Assembly (NCBI RefSeq): GCF_963082655.1
Contig: NC_081553.1
Location: 128,121,736-128,185,735 of the forward strand
Direction: 5' to 3'
From: Stomoxys calcitrans
Taxonomy: Eukaryota > Arthropoda > Insecta > Diptera > Muscidae
DNA: 64,000 bases
The stretch's first letter is position 1, and every line of letters starts with the position of its first letter. The translations under genes and the position numbers were made by a program. Below are positions 1 through 10,790 of this stretch, in pieces. The notes beneath the pieces were generated by a model that was given only the letters and a program-made list of their open reading frames with translations, did no database searches and was not told the origin of the DNA.

Positions 1-100
1 CCACCGCTGAAAATTTTTTCTGATGGTCTCGCCAGGATTCGAACCCAGGCGTTCAGCGTGATGGGCGGACATGCTAACCTCTGCGTTATGGTGGCCTCCT
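1..100 (-). mobile_element. tRNA-derived SINE, head portion, cut by window edge
   Basis: Read on the minus strand this begins like a tRNA gene. There is an A-box-like stretch near 75-92 (here altered to ATAACGCAGAGG) and a B-box GGTTCGAATCC at 34-44. It is followed by GCGAGACCATCAGAAAAAATTTT, which is shared with the other copies in this window. The element runs off the left edge, so only its 5' (promoter) end is visible. It is a SINE rather than a tRNA gene because the same head is joined to the same unrelated body elsewhere. Confidence 0.75.
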
Positions 101-1881
101 AATGTCTTTGATAAATTTGGCAAATGTTTATGACCTTTTTGTTTATTTCTCTTTCGTTTGTGGCCGGCTTGTTTCTAAGTCAATTCGTCTTGAATTACTC
201 TTCATACTCATCTAGTAACGACAGACCTTTTGTGTAGTAAATCACAGACAGCAGTGGGTGGCATAGAAATATCATGCTCTTGGAATCACATATAAAATAA
301 GTTTGTGAGTCAAAACCAAACGTTTTTACCTATGGTAAGGGGTTTCATTTGGTAAGCACAAAAAAAGGCTACAAAATACTATTGGGGTGTAGAAATAAGA
401 AAAAAAAACTACCAGTTCTTTGAAAATATGGATTTAAACTGCTTACGAATTATGGAGAAAAAGTGAAAAAATTGTGCAGAAAAAAATTGTAGAAAAAAAA
501 ACAGCAACAACAAAAAACTGTCGATCGATATGATGCACTCATTTCTGTCTGGTGCGCAGTGTGAAGTGCATGGCATCCAATGTTTACGTACTCATACATA
601 TACAGCGGCAGACAGAGGCACTTATACATAGGCAAGGCCCCGAATACTTTCTCACACACACACACACACACAAACACGCACTCACCCACAAAGTCTCAAA
701 TGCATTTGGAACTGCACGAAATTTAGACCTAAACTGACACCAAATCATGTTGACGATGTCGGCGGCAACGACAACGATAAGTACGAATATGAGGATGATG
801 ACGGCGGGGACGGTGGCCATGGCGGGGATCTCTGCAACATTTGCAAGGATGCACTGAGCCCCATGATGACGCTGAAGATGATGATGATGATGTCGTAGAC
901 GAAAACGAAGATGGAGATGAAAAGCAAATGATGATTATGATGAAGATGCCTTAGAAATTCTCTTTTTGAGGTGCACCCTCGTTAAAGAAAACCAAGACGA
1001 CGCAAAAGATGAAAATGAAACAGTAGAGGAAAAATGCTGTCTATGTGTGTGAGTATAGTAATAATGCATAATAAACGTTTAGTTAGAAAAGAAAGAAAAA
1101 GTAAGCCAAAATTTGCAGCGTCAGATTTTTTATGAAGTGGTCCTTAATTGTAATGTCCTCGTACAACCGAACTCTCACATACACAACCCAGCACAAATAC
1201 TCATGCCCAGACATTCATACAGATATCCTACGAAAAAAAAAACACAAAAATAACAAAATTGTCTTTCAATTTTTACAGACCCCATGTGATTACGTATGGC
1301 TTGTCTATGTCGCACATTGAACCAGTCAGGTTGTTCATAATACCCAGCACACAATCAGACCTTCAGAATAACACCTACTGGGTAATGCACTCATATGGAG
1401 TCGATACTATAATATTGTGAATAATTTTACCTAAACCAAAATATTAGGCTCAAAATATATTTTAATCTCCATGTCGATCATTTATGGGATGTATCTTGGA
1501 CACACTTCAAGAAACAAATTTTTAAAAAGAGTCTAGATTGGAAGGTTTACATTAATCATTAGCGACGAATGGGTGGAAAAATACACAAGAATAGAGCTAG
1601 AAAAAAGGTATCCTATTGAAATTTGGATTGGACTAAAGTGAACAAATGAAACTAATTAAAAAATATTTCCCGCCATATAAGGTCATGTTTTGGGGAAAAA
1701 CTGACTTGTCGAAAGTCGGCTATTTTTTGTAGCTCAAAAAATGTAACCATAATTTTTCAAAAAATTGTTGGAAGTGAGATTTCTGGATATCTTTTTAGTG
1801 TCTTGTTGCATTGGATGGTCTCCACATTAAAAATATATATATTTATGGCGATAAGCCTACTACTTTTGACAAATTACAAAT
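101..1881. other. AT-rich non-coding stretch with microsatellites
   Basis: No gene is supported here. The stretch holds a CA microsatellite (652-672), a purine-rich GAT/GAC/GAA trinucleotide tract (about 745-960) and AT-rich DNA. Short open frames in the trinucleotide tract are composition artefacts: none has a recognisable domain. It may be intron or intergenic DNA of the Eip93F region. Confidence 0.5.
652..672. repeat. (CA)n microsatellite
   Basis: About ten uninterrupted CA dinucleotides, followed by an imperfect CA-rich tail. Seen directly. Confidence 0.95.
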
Positions 1882-2157
1882 TGCAAATTTTGCCCATGAA
1901 CATTCCACTAAGGAACAGGGGCAAACTTCTCATTTATCAATGCGTGCAGTCCGATTCAAGTTTAAGCTCAATTTTAAGGGGCCTCCTTTTTGTAGCCGAG
2001 TCCGAATGGCGTGCCGCAGTGCGACACATCTTTAGAGAGAAGTTTTACATGGCATAGTACCTCACAAATGTTGCCAGCATTAGGAGGGGAAAACCACCGC
2101 TGAACATTTTTTCTTCAGCGTCATAGGCGGACATGCTTACCTCTGCGCTACGGTGGT
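1882..2157 (-). mobile_element. tRNA-derived SINE lacking the B box
   Basis: This is a minus-strand copy of the SINE. It has the conserved tail (complement of GCCCATGAACATTCCACTAA at the low-coordinate end), the body (TCCGATTCAAG..TTTAAGC; GTGCCGCAGTGCGACAC) and the A-box region CGTAGCGCAGAGG near 2140-2153. About 30 bp that should hold the B box (GGTTCGAATCC) are missing between 2110 and 2118. This copy therefore could not use the full pol III promoter. Confidence 0.75.
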
Positions 2158-2288
2158 CTTTTTTTCGCTAAATAATCATAAAATACTAGGAAAATGATTT
2201 TTTATTATTAAAAATATTTGTTTTTTAAATTTATTTAATATTTTTTAAGTTTTTCAAAAAAAAAAACGTTATTTAAAAAAAATTAAAA

Positions 2289-3634
2289 ACAAGTAAAAAG
2301 GCGTTAAGTTTGTCCGGGCCGAACTTTGGATACCCACCACCCCGGGTATATATATGCAAACCACCTTTCGTCATAATCCGGTGAAAAAAATCATAATTTT
2401 TGCCCCCGTAGTAGCTATATCGAAATAGGCTCCGATTTTGACCAAATTCGGATAAGAAATTTCATCGAAATCGAATTATAAATGCGCCTTTTAGGGGGCC
2501 AAGACTTTAAATCGAGAGATCGGTCTATATGGCAGCTATATCCAAATCTGGCCCGATCTGGGCCAAATTGAAGGGGAAGTCGAAGACCCTAACTCAACTC
2601 ACTCTCCTAAATTTCGGCGACATCAGACAATAGAATCCCCTTTTATGGGTCCAAAACCTTACATCGAGAGATCGGTATATATGGCAGCTATAACCAAATC
2701 TGAACCGATCCGGGCCAAATGGAAGAAAAATGTCGAAGGGCCCAACACAACTCACTGTCCCAAATTTCAGCAGAATCGGTTAATAAATGCGTCTTTAATG
2801 GGCCTAAGACCCTACATCAGAGGATCGGTCTATATGGCAGCTATATCCAAATTTGGACTGATCTGAGCCACATTGAAGAATAATGTCGAAGGGTCCAACA
2901 CAACTCACTGTCCCAAATTTGGGCGACATCGGACAATAAATGCACCTTTTATTGGCCCAAAACCTTAAATCGAGAGATCGGTCTATATGTCAGTTATATC
3001 CAAATCTGAACCGATTTGTGCCATATTGCAGAATTATGTCGAGAGGCTTAACTTAATTCACTGTCATAAATTTCGTCGACATCGGACAATAAATGCGCCT
3101 TTTATGGCCCCAAAACCTTAAATCGAGAGATTGCTCTATATAGCAGCTATATCCAAATCTGAACCGATATTGCCCAAATTGCAAAAAGATGTTGAGGGCC
3201 TCACACAGCTCACTGCCCAAAATTTTGGCGAAATCTGGCAATAAATCCGCCTTTATTGCCACTACGCCACTCAATGTCACAAATTTTGGCAAAATCGGAT
3301 AATAAATGTGGCTTTTATGGGCCTAAGACTTAAGATCGGCGGATCGGTCTATATGGGGACTATATCAAGATATAGTCGGGTATAGCTCATCTTCGAAATT
3401 AACCTGCTTATGGACAGGAAAAGTATCTGTGCAAATTTTCAGCTCAATATCTCTATTTTTAAAGACTGTAGCGTGATTTCAACTGACAGACGGACGGACA
3501 TGGCTAGATGGTCTTAGATTTTTGCACTGATCAAGAATATATATACTTTATAGGGTCGCAATGGATATTTCGATGTGTTGCAAACGGAATCACAAAATGA
3601 ATACACCCCCATCCTTCGGTGGTGGGTATAAAAA
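2289..3634 (-). mobile_element. DINE-1/Helitron-like element, family A, near full length
   Basis: The ends match the other family-A copies: ACAAGTAAAAAGGCGTTAAG at the low end and GGTGGTGGGTATAAAA at the high end. The terminal domain at 3440-3634 contains the DINE-like blocks (TCAAGAATATATATACTTTATAGGGTCG, with GACGGACGGACATGGCTAGA nearby). The interior is a tandem array. The anchor ATCGGACAAT (or variants) falls at 2622, 2775, 2928, 3081 and 3233, a spacing of 152-153 bp. It has no coding capacity. Helitron-like assignment rests on remembered similarity of the terminal domain to Drosophila INE-1/DINE-1. Confidence 0.75.
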
Positions 3635-4872
3635 CTACTACGTCAATATAAATGCTCTAAATAATGGATATATGAAATTTCATCAAAATCGGACAAGGGA
3701 ATCGATGGTCAGGCTTAAAAGGGTTAAAATAGCGGTTAGGTTAAATATTGTAGCAGCCCAATTTTTTCTGTAAATCTGTAATCAGCTTGAAAGAGAGTGA
3801 AGCAAAGAAGCCTTTGGGTTGTCAGCTAAGTTTTTAGGATCCAATTAAATCTTATTCCCAAAGTTGAATATTCGAAATCTCATTTGAAAATCACAAAATT
3901 ATTTTTTTTTTGGTTGTATACCACTATGCCTAGCAATATAACAGTTAAAGAACATTTGGTTTGCTGGGTAATGTAGGCCTTACGGAAGGTATTCGCGGTT
4001 GGGGTTCCTTGTGTGTTTCAAGTCATATGGGTGAGTGTGTGCACGCTGTGTGTGTGTGAGTCTGTGTGTTGGGCAAAACGTGTCTTTGAAGTAATTTTTG
4101 CCGGGTATTTGCTTGTTTTTCTCGTAAGTCATTGTTGTAGTTCTTCTTAGTTTTGCTGTTGTTGCTGCTGTTGCAGTTGATTTGCCTTTGCTGAATGTGT
4201 AGACAAGTGTTCTCGTTTTACGTTTTCTTGTTGCAGATGTGGCTCTTCATATGTATGAGTGTCAGTGTGTGAATTTGTAACTAAGAGAGTGTGTGTGTGT
4301 TTTTCGGTGTCTTATTATTTAATCAAAGAAAGTGTTAATAGAAAACTTGGTGTTTATTGATTTTAGCTCAATGCTGTTCAATTTTAAAATTATTATTTTT
4401 GTATTTGTTCCATTGCTCGCCTCAAGTCTTTTTGTCTGCCTTTCTGTCTATTCTCTGGCCAGTTGTCTTTGTTTTTATTTCTTTTGTTTCCAAAAGTTGT
4501 GTTTTTATGGATATTCAGTAAATCGATTTAATTTAGCTTTGGGTTTTTAATGATTCACATTTCATGCACATGTGAGTTTGTCTATATGCTTGCACCAGTA
4601 CTCGTATATGTGTGTGTCTTTATACAAAAGACGATAAGAAATCTGAGGTTTAGCAAAAAAAAAATGTGGCAACACATATAGAATTTCCGTAAAACTAAAA
4701 TGAATCATCCTCATTGGTGGACAGAGAATTTTTATTTGCAATTGCGATTCACTTAAAAAAAAGAAAATTAAATCTAAAAAAAGCTTTTGTATGAGTTTGC
4801 CTTTGTTCTGAATAATTTTGAAATAATGACAAGTATGGTTTTCGAATAATTGGCAAAGGCGACTAACTACTA
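3635..4872. other. Non-coding stretch, GT-rich
   Basis: No gene is supported. Around 4020-4310 there are several GT/TG runs and TTG/CTG triplets, otherwise AT-rich DNA. This composition is typical of fly introns. Confidence 0.5.
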
Positions 4873-5115
4873 AATTTAGCATAAACATTCCATGAACAGG
4901 GGATACTTCTCTCATATCAATGATTGCACTTAAAGTTTAAGCGCAATGATAGGGGGACTCTTTTTTATGTCGAGTCTGAACGGTGTGCATAAAAGCGATA
5001 CCACTTGGTAGAGGAGTTTTAACATGGCAAGATACCTCACAAATTCAGCCAGCATTAGTAAAGAGATAAACACCGCTTTTTTCTATTGTTCACGCCGGGA
5101 TTTGAACCCAGTCCA
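4873..5115 (-). mobile_element. Degenerate tRNA-derived SINE
   Basis: It aligns by eye with the SINE body: AAACATTCCATGAACAGGGG, GAGTCTGAACGGTGTG, ACATGGCAAGATACCTCAC. The head has a B-box relic (GGATTTGAACCC). The A-box end is lost into an unrelated short repeat (CAGATGTTAGATGCC, repeated at 5112-5162). This is an old copy. Confidence 0.6.
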
Positions 5116-5299
5116 GATGTTAGATGCCAGATGTTAGTACTTGGTCCAGATGTTAGATGCCATATCGGATCGTAGACCGGAACAAATTATCTCTGTGAGA
5201 GTTTGTAATTCGGTTAAATTAGGTTTAAGGTTGTTCTGGCGGAAAAGAGTGACATTCAGAAAGTATTTCGACAGCAGTATTTAGCGAAGCATCTGAGGA

Positions 5300-5887
5300 G
5301 GAAGCGTCAAGATTGCAAATGCGGGGAATGCAATTGCCGAAACACTTTTGCCATTCTGATTGAGGTCTCGAAAAACGTTAACCTCTCATTTCATTTTTTA
5401 TGTATGCGAATAAAAAGAAGTCATTCGGTGCAGTTGTTTCGTATTTTTGGAGCAATTCTTTCGACCAATCGACACGAGCCTTTTTTTTGAGCAATTGACA
5501 AATTGTGTGGGATCCAACACGAACAAATTTTTTTCACGATCAAATATTCATGCAAACATTGAGTGTATACTGGTCCCACTAATGGCTAAGGTTGTCTCAA
5601 TCTCTCAATCACGATAGGTCACATGACGATCTTGCGATGTCAGTTTATCAGTTGGCGCACAGCATCAATGGTTTTTGGAACAACAACTTATTTTGGGCGA
5701 CCTTCACAAAATTCGTTTTGGAGTGAACGACGACCTCGGTTGAATTCACCATACAATCGATAAACACTGGTCCTTGATGGAGCTTCATCGCCAAAAGTTT
5801 AATTAAGTTCATCGATGCACTGTTGTTGAGTTAATCCACGCTCAAAGTTGTAAAAAATAATCGAAACTGTTCATGACTTAATTCCAT
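5300..5887 (-). pseudogene. Mariner transposase pseudogene, internally deleted
   Basis: On the minus strand, starting at the ATG complementary to 5885-5887, scattered frames read MELSHEQFR, a frame around LTQQQCIDEL, FGDEAPSRTSVYR, EFNRGRRSLQ, ISGTS.HS, WIPHN.SIAQKKARVDWSKE. These are the N-terminal helix-turn-helix and linker signature of mariner transposases. The reading then passes from WSKELLQKY straight to APNDFFLF and SEWQKCF, which belong at the C-terminus of the family. The whole catalytic middle with the DD34D triad is therefore missing, with a junction near 5430-5440. Frameshifts and stops make it non-functional. No terminal inverted repeats were identified. Confidence 0.85.
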
Positions 5888-6949
5888 TTTTGGGGTGACA
5901 TGAATTTTTTAAGTTACTGTAAACAACGCAAATATCGCTCGTATGTCAAACAAAAAAGTCGAGCTTTGCGATAGAGCTGTCAATTGGCAGATTGCAAGAC
6001 AAGGATTGTCCAATCCCGAAATATAGAAGGCAACCCTCGTACTCAGCATCACACTGCGGCTGTACTGAATTTCAAACAGACAAAACCACGACTCCATTAC
6101 AAACTTTGTTTGCAAGCATCTTGTTGCTAATAGTTAAGCGAGCGTATACTTTATTTTATAACTCATGCGCTTATAGGGGAAAAATAAAAACCATACTAAG
6201 CCAGGCATATCATTGATATTCATACACAATTCTGAGATATTTTTATAAAGACAAAAATTATATTAAGACAAGAATTAGAAAAAAAAACATTTTCATATGT
6301 AATAACAATAGTTCAACATATTGCCGGATGTAATAACATTTTACGACAACCGTATAATTTTATGTTTTTTTTTTGTTGTACTTAGAACCCTCAGACTTGG
6401 CTTGTCAATTATTTAAAAGGCCCTTTTTAAATCATTGCAAGATATGTAGAAAATTAAGACGTTTCATTAAATTCCCATAAATTTGACAAACATCACACAC
6501 ATACATTAGCACTGGTCTCAAGGCGGACACACACATACACGTTCGCATTGCCATGCTTATTTAACAAGAGAGTTGCAGCAGCAATTAAAATTCACAAAAA
6601 TAATGGTTGAAGTCGCAACAGCTTTGAAATTTATGTAAATTTGTTGTTTTCGATGAGCTTGCGACTGTGTGCATATATGTGTGTGTGTTGGTGGTATTTT
6701 GTACTGTAGCATATGCAACTTTGTATTTATATTTCATGTTGCTTATGTTGTTATTGTTGTTATAATTGTTATGTAGACATTTGTTGTTGCTTTTGCTATA
6801 GCCGTTTGCCGTTATTATTATTTTTATGTATGTACAGACATTTGGGAAATGCAATAGCAACAACAATTAAGCAAAAGATGCACTCATTTGAAAACGTCGG
6901 CTGGTGAGAAACAGTGTTGCGAAACAAGCCAATATTGGACTAGATCATG
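5888..6949. other. Non-coding stretch
   Basis: No gene is supported. 5888-6500 is AT-rich with no recognised element. 6500-6900 is rich in TTG/TGT triplets and GT runs. Confidence 0.45.
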
Positions 6950-8240
6950 GGTTCATAAGAAGTCGATTAATTATCCCGATTCGTTGAATTTGGGTAAGTG
7001 AGTTTCGTTCGAGACTATGATGTATGTGCCGATTGTAGTCCAAAACGGACCATATTTGGATATAGCTGTCACATAGACCGATTTATTATCCGATTTCGCT
7101 GAAATTCAGAATAGGGAGTTATATTTTATCCATGCCCTTTTATGGATAATGCTGCTATACAAACCGATCTTCTGATTTAATGTTTGCATTCCCCGTGCAA
7201 ACTGCAATTTGCACATGAACATTCCATTAAGAAACAGCGGAACACTTCTTACATATCAATGACTGTTCGATTCAAGTTTAAGCTCAGTGATAAGGAGTCT
7301 CCTTATAAAGCCGAGTTCGAACGGCGTGTCGCAGTATGACATCTCTTTGTGAAGAAGTTTTTACATGGCTGCCATACCAAGTGGTATGCCGCCCACAAAT
7401 GCCGCCAGAAAAGGAGGGTATAACCACCGCTGAAATTTGTTTTTATGTTCTCGCCAAGATTCGAACCCATGCATTCAGCGTCTTAGGTGGACATGGCCTC
7501 TGCGGCACGGTTGCCTCCAAATATCCCACGTATCGTGTATTTATTAACCGATTTCGCTGAAATTTGGAAAAGTGAGTTGAATTAGGCTCCTGCATATTCC
7601 GAATATGAACCAGATTTGATCATATTTGGACTTGACTGCCATATTGTACTATATTTGGATTGTTTGCCTTCGTCAGGTAAAGATTTCATTTATTACCCAA
7701 TTTGATCGAAATTCGGAGAATAGAATTGGTTTTCGATCTCCCACACTTTGATTGATATTATCTAGCTGTAGAGGTAGACCGATTTTTTAACATATTCTGT
7801 TTGTTACACCTCGAAATATTGATCTGCGACCCTATAAAGCGTATGTATTAACTTAATGAAATTGAAATTTTAAGCGGATCTAGAAATGTCCATCCCTGTG
7901 TCGGTCTGTGGAAATCACTATGATCGTCGAACGAATCATAGTGATTTTTTATAGATGTAGGTCCAATAGAGGTCATATAGGTTCAGATTTGGATATAGCC
8001 TGCATATAAAATGTTGCTTCGATCTGCCTTAGGAACCTCAGTTATTGTCGGATTTGGTTCGTAGTATAACCTGATATCGGATTTGCCACGTAGTACAAAC
8101 TGATATAGGTCTTACATAAACAAACCTCCTAATATGACATCTTGAGCCTTTGGAATCCACAATTATTGCTCGATTTGGCTTATTTCGAAAATGTCTATCC
8201 AAAGTTTGGTACAGCCGAACTTAATGCGGTTTTACTTGCA
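6950..8240 (+). mobile_element. Degenerate DINE-1/Helitron-like element, hosting a SINE
   Basis: Fragments of the family-A unit are visible on the plus strand (GATATAGCTGTCACATAGACCGAT, TATCCGATTTCGCTGAAATT). The terminal GTACAGCCGAACTTAATGCGGTTTTACTTGC is at about 8208-8239, and a block like the terminal domain lies at 7830-7940. A SINE copy interrupts it at 7199-7519. It is strongly decayed, so the left limit is approximate. Confidence 0.5.
7199..7519 (-). mobile_element. tRNA-derived SINE, nearly complete
   Basis: Minus-strand copy. The tail (TTGCACATGAACATTCC) is at the low end. The body follows, with GTTCGATTCAAG and GCCGAGTTCGAACGGC. The head has a B box (complement of GATTCGAACCC, about 7458-7468) and an A-box-like CCGTGCCGCAGAGG at the high end. 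The short open frame across 7336-7560 is a by-product. Confidence 0.75.
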
Positions 8241-8569
8241 TACATTTTTTGCTGTTTAGGGCGAACATTATTTATGTAGAGTGTGTCTGACTTCTGAAAG
8301 TACCCTATATTAATAGAGTAGGAGGCTAGTGTATTTCGCAGCCAAGAGGCCTTGAATATATATTCCACGGAGCTGCAGAGTTTCATCTGGGAGTTTGTAT
8401 CAACCTTAGTTAGCTCGTATTTTAGCCCTTGCATTTTATTGACTCAGCCCTATAGATGTCGCAGTCGTGTGGTATCTTTAGGGCTTTCGCCTTTTCTAAG
8501 ATTAACCAGTTTGGTGGCCCACCAAGGTTATTGTTGTTTGCGCTTTTCGCTTTCTTTTCAGTTCTACAA
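8241..8569. other. Unassigned stretch
   Basis: I recognise nothing here. An open frame spans 8352-8663 with no recognisable motif. It may be the 5' part of the LINE that follows. Confidence 0.35.
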
Positions 8570-10790
8570 TGGATATTACTGTGTGCCGAAACTTGTCTCA
8601 ATCCGCCTCCCTTCTGTTAAGCGGAGGGACGAACCACTTTTGCAGCATTTCCATCGAACCTGAAGATAATGAAACGATGATCAGAGAAGCTGTTATAATC
8701 CAAGATTTGTCTGATACATATTTCATTCCTGATATTCTCAGCGAATCGAGTTGTGAAGAGATGGAGGAAGTACGAAAATTCTACCAACCGATGGCTTTGG
8801 TGCCGGCATATCCTCCTGCAGAGACAAAGAAGGAAAGCTGGTAACTGACACAGGATATGGAAAGAAAACTTTTCCCAGCTGATGGTATCCGATGATGGTG
8901 GCCATGAGTATACCGCAGAACCAATCCCTGATGATGGTATGGAATATGTACTACCTAGTCAGAAGGTGGTCCACGCAATAGTAACCTGGCTGAAAAACAA
9001 GAAGACAGCAGGGGCCAATGGGTTGCCGGCTGAACTATTTAAGATTGGAGGCGACATGCAGATAAGGCGTATGCATCAGCTCGTCTGCGCAATTTGGCTA
9101 GAAGAAGGCATATCCGATGACTGTAACCTCACCATACTATGTCCCGTATATAAGAAAGAAGGGAGAAGACACTTTGTGTCAACTACAGAGGAATAAGACT
9201 CCTCCCCATCTTATACAAATTACTCTCGAGCGTACTTTGTGAAAGATTAAAGTCTTAAGTCAACCAAATTAATGGGGCTTATCAGTGTGGCTTTAGACCT
9301 GGTAAATTCACCATAAAGCAGATATTTGTACTGCGTCAAATCCTGGAATAAACCCGAGAAGGACAAATCAACATCAACCATTTTTACGTTGACCAGGTAT
9401 AACGTTCAGAGGTATTTCAGGCAATGTCTAAGTTTGGTATCCCTGCAAAACTGATACGACTTTGCCAGTGTGCTGATACACGCTCCTCAGTTGAAATAGA
9501 AAATAAGCTCTCCGAACCGTTCAATACCAAACGACAGCCTTTTGTGTGATTCCTTTAATATCCTCCTGGAGACGATTTTACGCGATGCAGATGTGAATAG
9601 GCAGGCACACTATTCGCAAAGAGAACATATGCTACTCGCCTATGCCGACGACATCGATATTATAGGTAAGTCACCGGAAGAAGCAATTGCAGCCTTTGAA
9701 TGTATCGAAAGAGAATCAACGAAAGTGCGTCTGGCAGTAAATGGAGATAAAACAAAAATGCAAATTTTGCCCATGAACATTCCACTAAGGAACAGGGCCA
9801 AACTTTTCACATATCAATTAATGCAGTCCGATTCAAGTTTAAGATCAATGATAAGGGGCCTCCCTTTTATAGCCGAGTACGAACGGCGTGCTACACCTCT
9901 TTGGAGAGGTGTTTAACATGGCATAGTACCTCAAAAATGTTTCCAGCATTAAGAGGGGAAAACCACCGCTGAAATTTTTTTTCTGATGGTCTCGCCTGGA
10001 TTCGAACCCAGGCGTTCAGCGTTCTAGCCTCCACCGGAGATAAAACAAAGTGAATAATACCAACTCCCCCAAAGCCCTGTAAACCCGATCAGATAAAAAA
10101 AATGGAGAATGTTGGGAACTTCAACTTTGAGATAGTCAGCTACTTTATATACATCGGCATAGCCATAAACGAAACAAACGACACCAGTTTTAAAATAAAA
10201 CGAAGGATAATATTGGCTAACAGATGCTATTTTGGACTAGGCAAGCAGATGAAGAGCAAAGCCATCTCTCGACAGACAAAAATTACTCAATTCAAAGACA
10301 CTGATACTAACCGAGCCGTTATATGGCTCCGAAGCATGGGTATTTGCAGATGAGACAGTACTTGGAGTGTTCGAGGGAAAATCTGGATCAGTTTGCGTTA
10401 ATGGAGAATATATGAACCACGAGCTGTATGACGACGATAGCATAATTAAACTCATTAAAATACAACCTTTGCCTTGGCTAGGCTATGTTGTCAGAATGGA
10501 TGACGGAGCCCCAGCAAAGAAGTCTTTTGAAGGCGACCATAAAAGAAAACGCAAAAGGGGAAAACCTAAACTCCGATGGAGCGACCAAGGGGAGAGCGAC
10601 ATCTTTGGACTGAAACTGGACTAGCATGTCCAACGCTGAATGGCTGGAGCACGAGCGGCTTGCACCAGGCAACTTCTTTGAATTGTGTGTCATATAGAAG
10701 AAAAGCTGCCAGTGGTATGATTTATTAATTTGAAGTCTGGCTACTACTACAATTTGAATGACAGAAAATGAGAATGTTTGGACTACATTC
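8570..10790 (+). pseudogene. RTE-like non-LTR retrotransposon remnant, reverse transcriptase, split by a SINE
   Basis: The plus strand encodes a decayed LINE reverse transcriptase in several frames. 8990-9160 reads LKNKKTAGANGLPAELFK then MHQLVCAIWLEE and ILCPVYKKEG. 9271-9348 reads AYQCGFRPGKFTIKQIF. 9628-9670 reads LLAYADDIDIIGKS, which contains the YADD catalytic motif. After a SINE (9757-10035) the frame resumes with FIYIGIAINETND, IKRRIILANRCYFGL, then WLGYVVRMDDGAPAKKSF and RGKPKLRW (to about 10600), which is the usual C-terminal tail of this group. Frameshifts near 9195, 9350 and 10320 and the SINE make it dead. The clade call (RTE-like) is from memory of the motif order. 8570-8990 is open but unrecognised. 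Confidence 0.8.
9757..10035 (-). mobile_element. tRNA-derived SINE with 14-bp target-site duplication
   Basis: The SINE sits inside the LINE reading frame and is flanked by the identical 14-mer GGAGATAAAACAAA at 9743-9756 and 10036-10049. This is the hallmark of target-primed reverse transcription. The 3' tail is at 9757 and the B box at about 10002-10012. The head is shortened: about 25 bp spanning the A box are missing (GCGTTC joined to TAGCCTCCACC). It inserted after the LINE was already in place. Confidence 0.92.

Noticed and set aside
584..927. Minus-strand hydrophobic frames that look like membrane proteins
   Set aside because: They arise from GAT/GAC triplets and CA repeats read in antisense; no gene structure is visible.
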